NCBI GenBank assembly: GCA_964371125.1
Contig: CAYJMY010000075.1
Span: 1-20,062, forward strand
Direction: 5' to 3'
Origin: DUSC01 sp964371125
GTDB taxonomy: Bacteria > Pseudomonadota > Alphaproteobacteria > Rhizobiales > Rhizobiaceae
DNA length: 20,062 bases
In this document: in pieces, positions 1 to 6,591 of the stretch
Numbering within the stretch: the first letter of the stretch is position 1
Layout: each line of letters starts with the position of its first letter
Made by a program: the position numbers and the translations under genes
The notes under the pieces: model-generated
Database searches by the model: none
The model's input: only the letters and a program-made list of their open reading frames with translations
Told to the model about the DNA's origin: nothing

Positions 1-12
1 GGCGAGGGGCGC

Positions 13-816
13 TCAGGAGACTGGCGGCGTCATCCGCGCCAGCGCTGCCCTCGTCGCCTCGTCGGCGGGGAAGAAGGACTCGATGGCGAGTTCCGACAGC
101 GTCACGTCGAGCGGCGTGCCGAACACCGTGATCGTCGAGATGAAGGACAGCACCGCCCCGCCGAGGTTGAGCTTCAGCGGATGGGCGATCGCCGTGCCGG
201 CGTCGTGGACGATCGGCGCGCGGCTGGCTTCGCCGGGATAGGCGCGCAGTTCCTCGACGAGCGCTTCGAGTTCCGGATCGGCCGAGGTGGCGACCAGCCG
301 GCGCAGGCGGTCGAAGATGTGTGCCCGCCACTCGCCGAGATTGACGATGTGCGGCGCCAGCCCGCGCGGATGCAGGCTGAGGTGCAGCACGTTGACCGGC
401 GGCTCGAGCAGCGCCGGGTCGGCGAGCGAGAGCAGCGGCTCGGCCGCCCGGTTGCCGGCGACCAGCGTCCAGTGGCGGTCGACCGCGATGGCCGGCGCCG
501 GCTCGTGGCCCTTCAGCACCAGCCGGACCGCCACCATGGCCGGTTCGAGCGAGGGATCGTCGATACGCCGTTCGGCGAAGGACGGCGCGAAGCCCGCGGC
601 GAGCAGCAGCCGGTTGCGCTCGCGCAGCGGCACGTCGAGCCGCGCGGCGAGGTGGAGCACCATGTCGCGCGAGGGCCGCGCCCGGCCGCTCTCGACGAAG
701 CTCAGGTGGCGCTGCGAGATGTCGGCCTCGGCGGCGAGGTCGAGCTGGCTCATGCGGCGGCGGGCGCGCCATTCGCGGATCATTCCGCCGATCGTGGGCA
801 GGGTGGCCGTGGTCAT
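13..816 (-). CDS. XRE-family transcriptional regulator with MmyB-like C-terminal domain
   Basis: Cytoplasmic DNA-binding regulator of about 267 aa. Residues ~10-65 form a Cro/C1-type helix-turn-helix (IREWRARRRMSQLDLA, then the recognition segment ISQRHLSFVESGRARPS). The rest matches the MmyB-type ligand-binding region, a PAS-like domain, with the usual AVDRHWTLVAGNRAA, the NLGEW stretch, and a C-terminal segment close to FGTPLDVTLSELAIESFFPAD. Family members are usually repressors or activators of a neighbouring gene, and the ligand is generally unknown. It diverges from a small membrane-protein gene across about 145 bp that carries a dyad, so that gene is the obvious candidate target. I chose the ATG at 816. 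An in-frame ATG at 828 would add four residues, and neither start has a strong ribosome binding site. Family assignment is firm; the regulated function is unknown. Confidence 0.9.
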   Translation of the reverse strand: MTTATLPTIGGMIREWRARRRMSQLDLAAEADISQRHLSFVESGRARPSRDMVLHLAARLDVPLRERNRLLLAAGFAPSFAERRIDDPSLEPAMVAVRLVLKGHEPAPAIAVDRHWTLVAGNRAAEPLLSLADPALLEPPVNVLHLSLHPRGLAPHIVNLGEWRAHIFDRLRRLVATSADPELEALVEELRAYPGEASRAPIVHDAGTAIAHPLKLNLGGAVLSFISTITVFGTPLDVTLSELAIESFFPADEATRAALARMTPPVS

Positions 817-851
817 GAGCGCCAGCATAGAGCCCGAGCTGCGGCACTTCC

Positions 852-868
852 ATTACCTGGTGCGTAAT
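852..868. promoter_or_regulatory. Dyad, candidate operator of the divergent XRE regulator
   Basis: The sequence shows ATTAC-N7-GTAAT, a perfect 5-bp inverted repeat lying about 35 bp upstream of the regulator start and about 95 bp upstream of the divergent membrane-protein gene. XRE regulators bind dyads of this size in such positions. Assignment to this regulator is inference from location alone. Confidence 0.35.
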
Positions 869-960
869 CGCCGGCCCGCATGCGGCCTGCGATGGTCGAC
901 CCGTCCCGTCGCGGGCAATTGCCGGCGAGCGGGGCGATGAGAACCGGAAAGGACATCGTC

Positions 961-1356
961 ATGACCATCGCCATCACCCCCTTCCTGCGCAACGCGCTTC
1001 GACTCGACGCCGCCGTCTCCGGCGCCGCGGCCCTCCTGCTTCTCGGCGGCGCCTCGCTGCTGGCGCCGCTGACCGGGCTGCCCGCCGGCCTGCTGTTCTG
1101 GTCGGGCGTGGTGCTCGTGCCGTTCGTCGCGGCGCTAGTGGTGGTTGCCCGCCGCGAAACGGCGCCGCGCCTCGTCGTCGTCGACATCGTCGGGCGGAAC
1201 GCGCTGTGGGTGGCGGCGAGCTTCGGCCTGCTCGCCTCGGGACTGGTCCAGCCGACAGCGTTCGGCATCGCCTTCGTCGCCGCCCAGGCACTGGCGGTGG
1301 CGCTGTTTGCGGTGCTGCAGTGGAGCGGCATGCGCCGCGCGCCGGCGGCGGTCTGA
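961..1356 (+). CDS. Small four-helix integral membrane protein of unknown function
   Basis: Predicted inner-membrane protein of 131 aa with four hydrophobic segments: about residues 15-38 (AAVSGAAALLLLGGASLLAP), 42-62 (GLLFWSGVVLVPFVAALVVV), 74-95 (NALWVAASFGLLASGLV) and 100-122 (AFGIAFVAAQALAVALFAVLQW). Short charged loops (ARRETAPR, WSGMRR) fit a positive-inside topology. The ATG at 961 is chosen because AAAGGA lies seven bases upstream; an in-frame ATG at 937 lacks this. It diverges from the XRE/MmyB regulator and is its likely target. It ends 19 bp from the convergent glycosylase gene. I do not recognise a named family, and no catalytic motif is visible. Confidence 0.8.
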   Translation: MTIAITPFLRNALRLDAAVSGAAALLLLGGASLLAPLTGLPAGLLFWSGVVLVPFVAALVVVARRETAPRLVVVDIVGRNALWVAASFGLLASGLVQPTAFGIAFVAAQALAVALFAVLQWSGMRRAPAAV

Positions 1357-1375
1357 GCCCGAGGCGCCCCGCGGG

Positions 1376-2299
1376 TCAGGCGAGTTCGCGCAACTTCGCC
1401 TTGACCTCGAGGAAGTCGCGCCAGGCGAGCTTCTTGTGCGACGGGTTGCGCAGCAGGTAGGCCGGGTGCAGCGTCGGCATTGCGGGGATCGCGATGCCGG
1501 AAGCGGTGACGTGGACCCGCCAGTTGCCGCGCAACCGGAGAATGCCTTCGGTGGTGTTGAGAAGCGTCTTCGCCGACGGTCCGCCGAGATTGACCAGCAC
1601 CTTTGGCCGCGCCAGTTCGATCTGCCGCTCGATGAACGGGCGGCAGATTTCCGTTTCGAGCGGCGTCGGCGTGCGGTTGCCGGGCGGTCGCCAGGGGATG
1701 ACGTTGGCGATGTAGGCGGACGTGCGGTCGCGGCCGATCGCCGCCAGCATTCGGTCGAGCAGCTGGCCGGAGCGGCCGACGAAGGGCAGACCCTCGATGT
1801 CCTCGTCGCGGCCGGGCGCCTCGCCCACGAGCATCAAGTCGGCTTCGGGGTTGCCGTCGGCGAAGACCAGGCTCTTGGCGGTGAATTTCAGGTTGCAGCC
1901 GTCGAAGCCGGCGAGGATCTCGCGAAGCTCTTCGAGGGATGATGCACTTCGCGCCAGTTCGCGGGCGCGCGCCGCCTGCGCCTCGTCCGGGACGGCCGCA
2001 GTCTGCGGCCGGGCTGGCAAGGACTCGGCGGCCGTCATGTCGGGCAGGGTAGAGGACTTCTCCTCGCGCGCCGAGGGCGGGACCGGCGGCGTAAGGGTGC
2101 GCGCGGGCGGAGCGCCGGCGGAAGCCTTACGTTCGGCCGCCTGCGACTCGGGCATCGCTACCCGGCGGGTGGCCGCTTGCGTCGCCTGCGCGAAGCGGTC
2201 GGCCGCGGACTCGTCGAGCGCTTCGTCCGCGCCGGCGTCGGCGAGGAAGCGCAGGATGTCGCGGAGTGCGGCCGGGCTGTGGGTGGTGTCTGCCGTCAT
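1376..2299 (-). CDS. Uracil-DNA glycosylase, family 4 type, with an incomplete Fe-S cysteine set
   Basis: DNA repair enzyme that removes uracil arising from cytosine deamination; 307 aa. The catalytic domain spans about residues 125-305. Motif A is GEAPGRDED (from 159), followed by PFVGRSGQLLDRML; motif B is HPAYLLR (278-284). Residues 1-120 form an Ala/Pro-rich, poorly conserved extension. Family-4 enzymes bind a 4Fe-4S cluster through four cysteines. Here C135 (GCNLK) and C219 (EICRPF) remain, but the CxxC partner is K138 and the KCRPP cysteine is W203 (PWRPP). I recall this WRPP form as common in alphaproteobacteria, so it is probably a lineage-specific subclass and not damage. The ATG at 2299 has AAGGA upstream. 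It may be co-transcribed with the secreted-protein gene upstream (gap 49 bp). Confidence 0.9.
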   Translation of the reverse strand: MTADTTHSPAALRDILRFLADAGADEALDESAADRFAQATQAATRRVAMPESQAAERKASAGAPPARTLTPPVPPSAREEKSSTLPDMTAAESLPARPQTAAVPDEAQAARARELARSASSLEELREILAGFDGCNLKFTAKSLVFADGNPEADLMLVGEAPGRDEDIEGLPFVGRSGQLLDRMLAAIGRDRTSAYIANVIPWRPPGNRTPTPLETEICRPFIERQIELARPKVLVNLGGPSAKTLLNTTEGILRLRGNWRVHVTASGIAIPAMPTLHPAYLLRNPSHKKLAWRDFLEVKAKLRELA

Positions 2300-2348
2300 T
2301 GCATGGGTCCTTCACCCGGAGTCGCAAATCGCGGTTGCGATTGCAAGC

Positions 2349-2945
2349 TCATGAGGAGGGGATGCGCGGGTCCTGCACCAGGTAGAACTCGCTGCGCGGC
2401 GTGAAGTCGGTGATGAAGAAGGAGAAACCGGCCGACGCGCCCGGATCGACATGGCCGTCCCGGTAGAGCAGACGGTCATAGGGCTCGAAGTCGCGGCTGA
2501 ACCGGGCGAAGCTGTCGGAGCCGATCGTCTCGGTCTTTTCCTTGCGCTGGTCGAACGACAGGCCGTCGCCGAACAGGCTCGGCCGGTCGCGCACCTCCTG
2601 CAGCTCGAACTCGAATTCGACCCAGGCCTGGCCGCTGCCGTTGACGGCTTCGATACGGACATGGAGGTCGCCGTTGGCGAAGAACCCGCTGCGGTCGAGA
2701 GGGCGCACCGGCGCGGTCGCCCGGATGGTGAGCGTGACCGGGCTCGACGAGAAGAACTCCTCGACGACGACGAATGGGTCTTCGCGTGCGCCGGTGCCGC
2801 TGACATCGAGGATGCGGAAACCGCCGAGTTCGTCGGAGAAGGAATAGGCGCCGGCGTACCAGCGGCCGAGATCGTCGGCCGCCGTCGCCGGGGCTGCGAC
2901 GGCGAGACCGGCTAATGCGAACAGGGCAGGCACGGTCCTTCCCAT
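2349..2945 (-). CDS. Secreted protein of unknown function
   Basis: 198 aa with a clear N-terminal signal peptide (MGRTVPALFALAGLAVAAPATA, then ADD), so it is probably periplasmic or extracytoplasmic. The mature part has no cysteine and is rich in Phe, Asp and Ser. The pattern of short alternating hydrophobic stretches (RILDVSG, VTLTIRATAPV, DLHVRIEAVNG, AWVEFEFELQEV, AGFSFFITDF) suggests a beta-sandwich. I recognise no catalytic motif or named domain. The ATG at 2945 is preferred over the in-frame codon at 3017 because GGAGGAAGG lies just upstream and the signal peptide begins there. It lies upstream of the glycosylase gene in the same direction, but nothing in the sequence links them functionally. 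The 155-bp region to the divergent ArsR gene holds the ArsR promoter. Confidence 0.75.
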   Translation of the reverse strand: MGRTVPALFALAGLAVAAPATAADDLGRWYAGAYSFSDELGGFRILDVSGTGAREDPFVVVEEFFSSSPVTLTIRATAPVRPLDRSGFFANGDLHVRIEAVNGSGQAWVEFEFELQEVRDRPSLFGDGLSFDQRKEKTETIGSDSFARFSRDFEPYDRLLYRDGHVDPGASAGFSFFITDFTPRSEFYLVQDPRIPSS

Positions 2946-3041
2946 GCGCCTTCCTCCCGGTCCAATGCTAACGTCGGTGCGGGGAATGAGAAGCCTGCAG
3001 GAACGAAAAGCGATCACGATCTGGAAAGCCGCGAAAAATAA

Positions 3042-3057
3042 TCAACCAAATGGTTGA
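3042..3057. promoter_or_regulatory. Operator dyad 1 of the ArsR-SRPBCC promoter
   Basis: TCAACCA-AA-TGGTTGA is a perfect 7-bp inverted repeat that overlaps the putative -35 hexamer. ArsR-family repressors bind short imperfect dyads of this kind at their own promoters. Binding by the adjacent regulator is inferred from position and from a related second dyad 39 bp downstream. Confidence 0.6.
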
Positions 3058-3081
3058 CTATTGGTTCCGCTTCGATATATT
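3054..3081 (+). promoter_or_regulatory. Putative sigma-70-type promoter of the ArsR-SRPBCC pair
   Basis: TTGACT (3054-3059) and TATATT (3076-3081) are separated by 16 bp, close to consensus for a GC-rich alphaproteobacterium. Transcription would begin near 3088, only about a dozen bases before the ArsR start codon, so the message would have a very short leader. No Shine-Dalgarno sequence is visible, which is consistent with near-leaderless initiation. Confidence 0.5.
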
Positions 3082-3097
3082 CAACCATATGGGTGAA
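3080..3097. promoter_or_regulatory. Operator dyad 2 of the ArsR-SRPBCC promoter
   Basis: TTCAACCATATGGGTGAA forms 8-bp arms with one mismatch and a 2-bp centre. It has the same core (TCAACCA-N2-TGG) as dyad 1 and sits over the predicted transcription start, immediately before the ATG at 3101. Occupancy of both dyads would cover the promoter on both sides. Confidence 0.55.
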
Positions 3098-3100
3098 TGA

Positions 3101-3478
3101 ATGGACGGCGAAGCTCTGTCGCGAATCCTCAAGGCCGCTGGTGACACCACGCGGCGCAAGATCCTGACGCTGCTCGTCCAGGAAGGGACGTTGAGGGTGA
3201 CCGCGCTCGCCGCTCACTTCGACATGTCCCTGAACTCCGTTTCCAAGCACATCAAGGTGCTGGAGGAGGCGGGGCTCGTCACCCGCCGGACCATCGGTCG
3301 CGAGCACTTCATCGCTGCCGAACTCCAGCCCCTGCGATTCACGGAGGCCTGGTTCGGTCAATTGAAGTCGATCTGGGAACTGCGCCTTGCGGCGCTCGAA
3401 AATGCTCTGGTTGCAAAGGAAGACGACAATGACGGAGCTCGAATTGACGGTCAGCAAGAGGATCGCGGCTCCTCGTAA
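3101..3478 (+). CDS. ArsR-family winged-helix transcriptional regulator
   Basis: 125-aa cytoplasmic repressor. Residues ~5-85 form a winged helix: AAGDTTRRKILTLLVQEG, then VTALAAHFDMSLNSVSKHIKVLEEAGLVTRR as the helix-turn-helix and recognition helix, and GREHFIAAELQPL as the wing. There is no CxCxxC-type metal site, so this is not a metal sensor. It belongs to the ArsR subgroup that pairs with AHSA1/SRPBCC genes. The start is fixed by the promoter and by an in-frame stop just upstream. The last ~16 residues overlap the start of the SRPBCC gene by 50 bp in another frame, so the two genes are translationally linked. It probably autorepresses through the two upstream dyads. The effector is unknown. 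Confidence 0.92.
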   Translation: MDGEALSRILKAAGDTTRRKILTLLVQEGTLRVTALAAHFDMSLNSVSKHIKVLEEAGLVTRRTIGREHFIAAELQPLRFTEAWFGQLKSIWELRLAALENALVAKEDDNDGARIDGQQEDRGSS

Positions 3479-3854
3479 GGAGGTGTTCAACGCCTGGCTC
3501 GCGCCGGCAACCCTGGCGAAGTTCATGCGGCCGCCGGAGATGACGCTGCCGGCCAAGGTGGAGAACGATCCGGTCAAGGGCGGGCGATTCTCGATCGTAA
3601 TGAGGTCGCCGGAGAAGGAGATTCCGCACTCCGGAACATATCTCGCGATCGATCCCCACGCCCACCTCTCCTTCACATGGGAATCGCCCCATTCGCTCGA
3701 CGACAGCGTCGTGACCATCGACTTCGTCGAGGTCGACGCGGCGACCACCGATGTCACGCTGCGCCACGTCAAATTCCGCAGCGAAGAAGCGCGCAGCGGT
3801 CACGTGCGCGGCTGGAACGCCATTCTCGCCAATCTCGGCGAAATGATCGGCTGA
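3429..3854 (+). CDS. SRPBCC (AHSA1/START-like) domain protein
   Basis: 141-aa cytoplasmic protein of the SRPBCC hydrophobic-ligand-binding fold, AHSA1-like branch. Visible hallmarks are the opening strand LTVSKRIAAPRKEVFNAWL, the central PVKGGRFSIVMRSPEKEIPHSGTY region, the strand HLSFTWESP, TIDFVEV with DVTLRHVKF, and the C-terminal helix SGHVRGWNAILANLGEMI. The internal ATG at 3429 is chosen because the fold begins there; upstream codons in this frame lie inside the ArsR gene. These proteins accompany ArsR regulators very widely, and their ligand or partner is mostly unknown. A strong terminator follows 36 bp after the stop, so this is a closed two-gene operon. Confidence 0.9.
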   Translation: MTELELTVSKRIAAPRKEVFNAWLAPATLAKFMRPPEMTLPAKVENDPVKGGRFSIVMRSPEKEIPHSGTYLAIDPHAHLSFTWESPHSLDDSVVTIDFVEVDAATTDVTLRHVKFRSEEARSGHVRGWNAILANLGEMIG

Positions 3855-3890
3855 CGATCGCGTAGCGATACCCCCGCCCATCAAGCGATG

Positions 3891-3917
3891 CCTCCCGGCC
3901 GATGGGCCGGGAGGTTT
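3891..3917 (+). terminator. Rho-independent terminator of the ArsR-SRPBCC operon
   Basis: CCTCCCGGCC-GATG-GGCCGGGAGG is a perfect 10-bp GC-rich stem with a 4-base loop, followed directly by TTTGTC. The T-run is short but the stem is very stable. Confidence 0.85.
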
Positions 3918-3961
3918 GTCCTGCGACCGTAACCCTTCGCATGGGTCACCATCTCCATTTA

Positions 3962-3990
3962 TTGACGTTTACGTAAGAGTAACGTAACCT
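3962..3990 (+). promoter_or_regulatory. Putative promoter with dyad operator upstream of ETF-QO
   Basis: This AT-rich island in GC-rich DNA carries TTGACG (3962-3967) and TAACCT (3985-3990) with 17 bp between them. Within the spacer is TTACGT-N7-ACGTAA (3969-3987), which includes the palindrome TTACGTAA. A dyad between -35 and -10 is typical of MerR-family control. From memory, the MerR-type leucine/isovalerate regulator LiuR has ACGT-containing sites upstream of branched-chain catabolic and ETF genes, but I cannot confirm a match here. Confidence 0.45.
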
Positions 3991-4116
3991 TTGCGCACAT
4001 CCGTCTTGCCGCGGGTGAGGCGGCGTGCCGTCGTTCCGGAAGGTTTCGCCGCGTCGAATCATGCGCTATGAGCGCTGGGGCAGGAACGCCGACGGGCGAA
4101 CGCAAGGGGTTCTTCG

Positions 4117-5796
4117 ATGAGCGATATCGAACGCGAGAGCATGGAATTCGACGTGGTGATCGTCGGGGCTGGGCCGGCCGGTCTCGCCGCCGCGATTCGC
4201 CTGAAACAGCTCAATCCCGATCTCTCCGTCGTCGTGCTGGAAAAGGGCGGCGAGGTCGGCGCGCACATCCTGTCGGGCGCGGTGGTCGATCCACTCGGCA
4301 TCGACCGGCTGTTGCCCGACTGGCGGTCCGAATCCGATCACCCGTTCAAGACGCCGGTGACCGACGACCACTTCCTGCTGCTCGGCCCCGCGGGTTCGAT
4401 CCGCCTGCCGAACATGTTCATGCCGCCGCTGATGAACAATCATGGCAACTTCATCGTCTCGCTCGGCAATGTCTGCCGCTGGCTCGCCGGCCATGCCGAG
4501 GCACTGGGCGTCGAGATCTATCCGGGCTTCGCCGCGGCCGACCTGATCTACGACGATAAGGGCGCGGTCACCGGGGTGGTCACCGGCGACATGGGCGTCG
4601 AGCGCGACGGCTCGCACGGGCCGGCCTTCGCGCCGGGCATGGCGCTGCTCGGCAAGTACGTCCTCATCGGCGAGGGCGTGCGCGGCTCGCTCGCCAAGAA
4701 GCTGATCGCGAAATTCGGCCTGTCGGAGGGCCGCCAGCCGCAGAAATTCGGCATCGGCCTGAAGGAGCTCTGGCAGGTGAAGCCGGAGAACCACCGGCCG
4801 GGCCTCGTCCAGCACTCGTTCGGCTGGCCGCTCACGTCCGATACCGGTGGCGGTTCGTTCCTCTACCACCTCGAGGACAATCTGGTCGCCGTCGGCTTCG
4901 TCCTCCACCTGAACTACAAGAACCCCTATCTCTCGCCCTTCGAGGAGTTCCAGCGCTTCAAGACCCATCCGTCGATCCGCGGCACATTCGAGGGCGGCAA
5001 GCGCATTTCCTACGGGGCGCGCGCCATCACCGAAGGCGGCTGGCAGTCGGTGCCGAAGCTAACCTTCCCGGGTGGCGCACTGATCGGCTGCTCGGCCGGC
5101 TTCGTCAACGTGCCGCGCATCAAGGGCTCGCACAATGCCGTGCTGTCGGGCATGCTCGCCGCCGAGCACGTCGCCGCGGCGATCGGCGAGGGGCGCGCCC
5201 ATGACGAGGTCGCGGGCTACGAGAGCGCCTGGCGGCAGACCGACATCGGCCGCGACCTGAAGCGGGTGCGCAACGTCAAGCCGTTGTGGTCGCGTTTCGG
5301 CACCTATATCGGCATCGGCCTCGGCGGGCTCGACATGTGGCTGAACACGCTGTTCGGCTTCTCGCCATTCGGCACGCTGAAGCACGGCAAGACCGACGCC
5401 GCGTCGCTTGAGCCGGCCGCGAAGCACAAGAAAATCGACTACCCGAAAGCCGACGGCGTGCTGACCTTCGACCGGTTGTCCTCGGTGTTCCTGTCGAACA
5501 CCAACCACGAGGAGGATCAGCCGATCCACCTCCAGGTGAAGGACCCCGAGTTGCAGAAGCGCTCCGAGCACGACGTCTTCGCCGGCCCCTCGTCGCGCTA
5601 CTGCCCGGCTGGCGTCTACGAATGGGTCGACGCCGACGGCAACGCCGCCGCGGACCGCATGGGCGTCGACGTGAAGTTCGTGATCAACGCGCAGAACTGC
5701 GTTCACTGCAAGACCTGCGACATCAAGGACCCGAACCAAAACATCAACTGGGTGCCGCCACAAGGCGGCGAAGGACCGGTCTATCCGAACATGTGA
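4117..5796 (+). CDS. Electron transfer flavoprotein:ubiquinone oxidoreductase (ETF-QO)
   Basis: Membrane-associated FAD/4Fe-4S enzyme that passes electrons from reduced ETF, loaded by acyl-CoA and other flavin dehydrogenases, to ubiquinone; 559 aa, the usual length. The N-terminal Rossmann motif is VVIVGAGPAGLAAAIRL, followed by LEKGGEVGAHILSGAV. Mid-protein signatures include GIGLKELW and SFLYHLEDNLVAVGFV, then GCSAGFVNVPRIKGSHNA. The C-terminal cluster ligands are all present: the Cys of CPAGVYEW and the three of CVHCKTC, followed by the diagnostic QNINWVPPQGGEGPVYPNM ending. AAGGGG precedes the ATG at 4117. It stands alone, with no etfAB here. Odd: its last nine codons and stop are repeated 70 bp downstream. 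Identification is secure. Confidence 0.98.
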   Translation: MSDIERESMEFDVVIVGAGPAGLAAAIRLKQLNPDLSVVVLEKGGEVGAHILSGAVVDPLGIDRLLPDWRSESDHPFKTPVTDDHFLLLGPAGSIRLPNMFMPPLMNNHGNFIVSLGNVCRWLAGHAEALGVEIYPGFAAADLIYDDKGAVTGVVTGDMGVERDGSHGPAFAPGMALLGKYVLIGEGVRGSLAKKLIAKFGLSEGRQPQKFGIGLKELWQVKPENHRPGLVQHSFGWPLTSDTGGGSFLYHLEDNLVAVGFVLHLNYKNPYLSPFEEFQRFKTHPSIRGTFEGGKRISYGARAITEGGWQSVPKLTFPGGALIGCSAGFVNVPRIKGSHNAVLSGMLAAEHVAAAIGEGRAHDEVAGYESAWRQTDIGRDLKRVRNVKPLWSRFGTYIGIGLGGLDMWLNTLFGFSPFGTLKHGKTDAASLEPAAKHKKIDYPKADGVLTFDRLSSVFLSNTNHEEDQPIHLQVKDPELQKRSEHDVFAGPSSRYCPAGVYEWVDADGNAAADRMGVDVKFVINAQNCVHCKTCDIKDPNQNINWVPPQGGEGPVYPNM

Positions 5797-5893
5797 GGAT
5801 GGCCGGTTCCGTTTCGGGCCGCCGCAAAAGAAATTCGGCGAAGGACCGGTCTATCCGAACATATGAGGATGGCCGGCTCCGCCTCGGGCCGCC
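5766..5893 (+). repeat. 70-bp-period tandem duplication of the ETF-QO 3' end
   Basis: Bases 5766-5823 (last codons, stop and about 27 bp beyond) recur at 5836-5893. I count 54 of 58 identical positions, and all four differences are transitions. The second copy still spells GEGPVYPNI followed by a stop, but it lies beyond the true stop and is not joined to any reading frame. A 12-bp A-rich stretch (GCAAAAGAAATT) separates the copies. Confidence 0.9.
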
Positions 5894-5994
5894 CCGGCAA
5901 GAGACCGAATGACCGGGTTGCATGGCGTCATCGCCGCCGAGACGGTTGAACCGCGCTTCGAGATATGCTGTCCTGAGGGCGACGGGAGGCTCGG

Positions 5995-6591
5995 ATGCAC
6001 TGTCTCATCACCGCATGCATCGCCGGCGCGGCATGCGCCGTGGCAAGTTCCGCCGCGGCCGGGGTCAAGGTCAGCGTCAAGACTGACCACTACGAGATAT
6101 CCGGAAAGAGCGGCGAGGCGCTGGTTACCGCCATGGATCGCAAGGGGCCGAAGCACGGCTTCCTGGCGCGCGCCATCGCCCAAACCCGCTACGAGGTCGG
6201 CTGGGACCTCGAGTGGTCGGAGAAGGCCGGCAAGTGCCGCGTCCGCAAGATCGCCGGCGATCTGAGCATCACCTACATCTATCCGAAGGTCAGCGGCGCG
6301 ATCGATCCGGCGCTCGGCAAGCGCTGGGCGCGGTTCATGAGCGGCGTGCGCAAGCACGAGGAAACGCATGGCGCCATCGCCCGCCAGATGGTCGCCGCTG
6401 CCGAGCGGGCTGTCGCCAAGATCTCGACGACCGGCGATCCCGGCTGCGTGCGCATCCGCAACGAGGTGAAGCGGCGCGTCAACGGCATCTATGCCGAGTA
6501 CGAGAAGAAGCAGGTCCGCTTCGACGAGGTTGAGCACAAGGACGGCGGCAACGTCGAGAAACTCGTCGTCAGCCTTCTTAAGAAGCGCTGA
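5995..6591 (+). CDS. DUF922 family predicted secreted zinc metallopeptidase
   Basis: 198 aa with a signal peptide (MHCLITACIAGAACAVASSAAA), so probably periplasmic. Residues 121-125 (HEETH, in VRKHEETHGAIARQM) form an HExxH-type zinc site, the hallmark that places DUF922 among predicted Zn-dependent proteases. Before it lie beta-strands typical of the family (YEVGWDLEWSEKAGKCRVRKI, LSITYIYPKV). C81 and the Cys in DPGCVRIRN could form a disulfide. The C-terminal half is helical and charged. GGGAGG lies seven bases before the ATG at 5995. Proteolytic activity is a prediction and no substrate is known. The last 14 bp overlap the tail of the convergent endonuclease/exonuclease/phosphatase gene. 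Confidence 0.88.
   Translation: MHCLITACIAGAACAVASSAAAGVKVSVKTDHYEISGKSGEALVTAMDRKGPKHGFLARAIAQTRYEVGWDLEWSEKAGKCRVRKIAGDLSITYIYPKVSGAIDPALGKRWARFMSGVRKHEETHGAIARQMVAAAERAVAKISTTGDPGCVRIRNEVKRRVNGIYAEYEKKQVRFDEVEHKDGGNVEKLVVSLLKKR

Noticed and set aside
181..940. Long plus-strand open frames opposite the XRE regulator.
   Set aside because: They are compositional shadows in GC-rich DNA, Arg/Ala-rich with no domain, and the opposite strand encodes a recognisable protein.
2322..2340. Dyad TCGCAA-N7-TTGCGA just past the secreted-protein stop, considered as a terminator.
   Set aside because: There is no T-tract on either side. It lies directly upstream of the glycosylase start, so termination there is not supported.
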